From Vallitalea pronyensis (GTDB lineage Bacteria; Bacillota; Clostridia; Lachnospirales; Vallitaleaceae), in contig NZ_CP058649.1 of NCBI RefSeq assembly GCF_018141445.1, positions 6,157,001 through 6,221,000 on the forward strand: a DNA stretch of 64,000 nucleotides, given 5' to 3'. Below, piece after piece: positions 63,184 to 64,000 of the stretch. The position numbers and the translations under genes were made by a program. The notes beneath the pieces were generated by a model. That model was not told where the DNA came from. It saw only the letters and a program-made list of their open reading frames with translations, and ran no database searches. Numbering within the stretch: position 1 is the first letter of the stretch; each line of letters starts with the position of its first letter.

Positions 63184-63455
63184 ATGGTCACCACCTTATC
63201 CAGTACAATGTAACGTTGTCCACCTTGTTCTCTTAAAAGAATAACTTTATCCCCAACTGCCAAGGCCGTATCCCCAGCTACTGTACTTGTTACTACTAAA
63301 AAGTCTTGGTCGAGTACAAACCGTTGGTCCACTTGTATCTCGAGAGGGGTTATGGCGATGACCTTGCCGTAATAAAAAGCTACGTTTTGACTGTTGTCCA
63401 TAACCCCTTTGTTAATCTGTTTTAAAGCACCAATAAATTGCTGTGTATTGCTCAT
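63180..63455 (-). CDS. XkdR-like DUF2577 tail protein
   Basis: The 91-residue protein begins MSNTQQFIGALKQINKGVMD and has an OB-like beta pattern (YYGKVIAITPLEIQVDQRFVL, VGDKVILLREQGGQRYIVLDKV), as in the DUF2577 family found between XkdQ and XkdS in PBSX. AAGGTGA precedes the ATG. Short overlaps on both sides. Confidence 0.85.
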   Translation of the reverse strand: MSNTQQFIGALKQINKGVMDNSQNVAFYYGKVIAITPLEIQVDQRFVLDQDFLVVTSTVAGDTALAVGDKVILLREQGGQRYIVLDKVVTI

Positions 63456-64000
63456 CTATATCACCTTCAATGTTAAACTCATGGTATGTTGTTGATTGCT
63501 AAATGTGTGTTTAGCGCTATCCACAATAAAGGGTTGTTTTAAGTCAAGTCCTGTAATGTCCACATAGATAGACGTGCCTGCTCGGACAGATAAATCCCCC
63601 ATGCAATCAAGACTTAACCCCTTTACCACTCTGTTTTTAACAAATTCTAATTGCTTAGCCCGCTTACGAATCTGAGCATCGTTAAGCTTATCATTGACCT
63701 TTTCATAGTATTGGAGCAGTCCCCATTTGGATATGTTGCTGCTGTCCTTAACAATATAGACCTCCCGTTTACCTGTGTCTTTATTGTCTTTATACAGCTT
63801 GATTTTATTGTAAGTGTCCCCATCTATACTGCGCTCATAAGCGTAACTGTTTAATAAGCTGTGGTCACCAATGATGAGGTTTGACAACATGTTCTTAATA
63901 TGACGAAGGGTTAGCTTACCAAAATCGTCGTATAGCACATACATGTCACCTGTATTAATCAGGGTATGATCAAGAGCTTTATACGTCATATCCAATAGGG
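63456..64000 (-). CDS. XkdQ/YqbQ-like late control protein, partial
   Basis: Only the C-terminal part, about 180 residues, is in the window; the gene runs past the right edge. The segments YDDFGKLTLRHIKNMLSNLIIG, SIDGDTYNKIKLYKD, SNISKWGLLQYYEKVNDKLNDAQIRKRAKQL and LDCMGDLSVRAGTSIYVDI match the XkdQ-type hub (gpD-like) of contractile tails. It is the first of the visible tail operon. Confidence 0.88.
   Translation of the reverse strand, partial: LLDMTYKALDHTLINTGDMYVLYDDFGKLTLRHIKNMLSNLIIGDHSLLNSYAYERSIDGDTYNKIKLYKDNKDTGKREVYIVKDSSNISKWGLLQYYEKVNDKLNDAQIRKRAKQLEFVKNRVVKGLSLDCMGDLSVRAGTSIYVDITGLDLKQPFIVDSAKHTFSNQQHTMSLTLKVI

Overview
The window looks like chromosomal DNA of an anaerobic, AT-rich Firmicute, most probably a member of the Clostridia. 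Nearly every gene has a strong AGGAGG-type ribosome site, there are Clostridia-style families (acyl-CoA dehydratase activase, VanW, B12-binding radical SAM, YesM/YesN regulators), intrinsic terminators are abundant, and the 16S gene ends with the usual anti-Shine-Dalgarno. A Vallitalea- or Lachnospirales-like host would fit, but I cannot verify the genus from sequence alone.

Layout. 1-5.3 kb: a MITE-like element, a secreted kelch/FN3/cohesin/dockerin protein, a tRNA methyltransferase, a CheX-like protein, and an intact IS flanked by an 18-bp target duplication. 5.4-22.4 kb: mostly housekeeping and regulatory genes: a UroD-like protein with an AraC regulator, a PerR/Fur regulator, an Lrp regulator with an aminotransferase, VanW with an AIR-synthase-like protein, and a divergent aromatic amino acid pair (aroF leftward, pheA rightward) in which aroF has an unannotated Phe/Tyr/Trp-rich leader peptide plus terminator. 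Then truA, an exonuclease, an Hpt protein, uridine kinase and a beta-helix protein. 22.5-32.3 kb: a carbohydrate-use locus with a heparinase II/III-like lyase, an ABC importer (binding protein plus two permeases), a YesM/YesN-type two-component system and a divergent AraC regulator. 32.4-44.3 kb: a 1416-residue dehydratase activase, a NUDIX hydrolase, endonuclease III, a radical SAM protein, a large propeller lipoprotein, an L,D-transpeptidase and a SOD-family protein, all leftward.

44.5-47.6 kb is a leftward stable-RNA unit: strong promoter, one 16S rRNA gene, six tRNAs (Tyr, Leu, Phe, Gly, Gly, Gln) and a terminator, with no 23S or 5S gene. Two different short tandem-repeat arrays made of hairpin units lie between the tRNAs. 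Just upstream of the rRNA promoter sits a phage lysis cassette (XhlA-like protein, amidase, holin). 49-58 kb holds ordinary-looking genes: a Bce-type ABC transporter, a stalk-domain protein, alkaline phosphatase, YibE/F, an MBL hydrolase, and an unusual MerR regulator fused to a zinc ribbon and a methyltransferase-like domain. 59-64 kb is the end of a PBSX/XkdQ-T-like contractile tail module that runs off the right edge.

The best candidates for new biology are the aromatic leader peptide of aroF, the 16S-only transcription unit with its hairpin repeat arrays, the PBSX-like element whose tail and lysis modules are separated by about 10 kb, and the MerR-zinc ribbon-methyltransferase fusion. All functional calls come from reading the sequence and recalling families; no database search was run.
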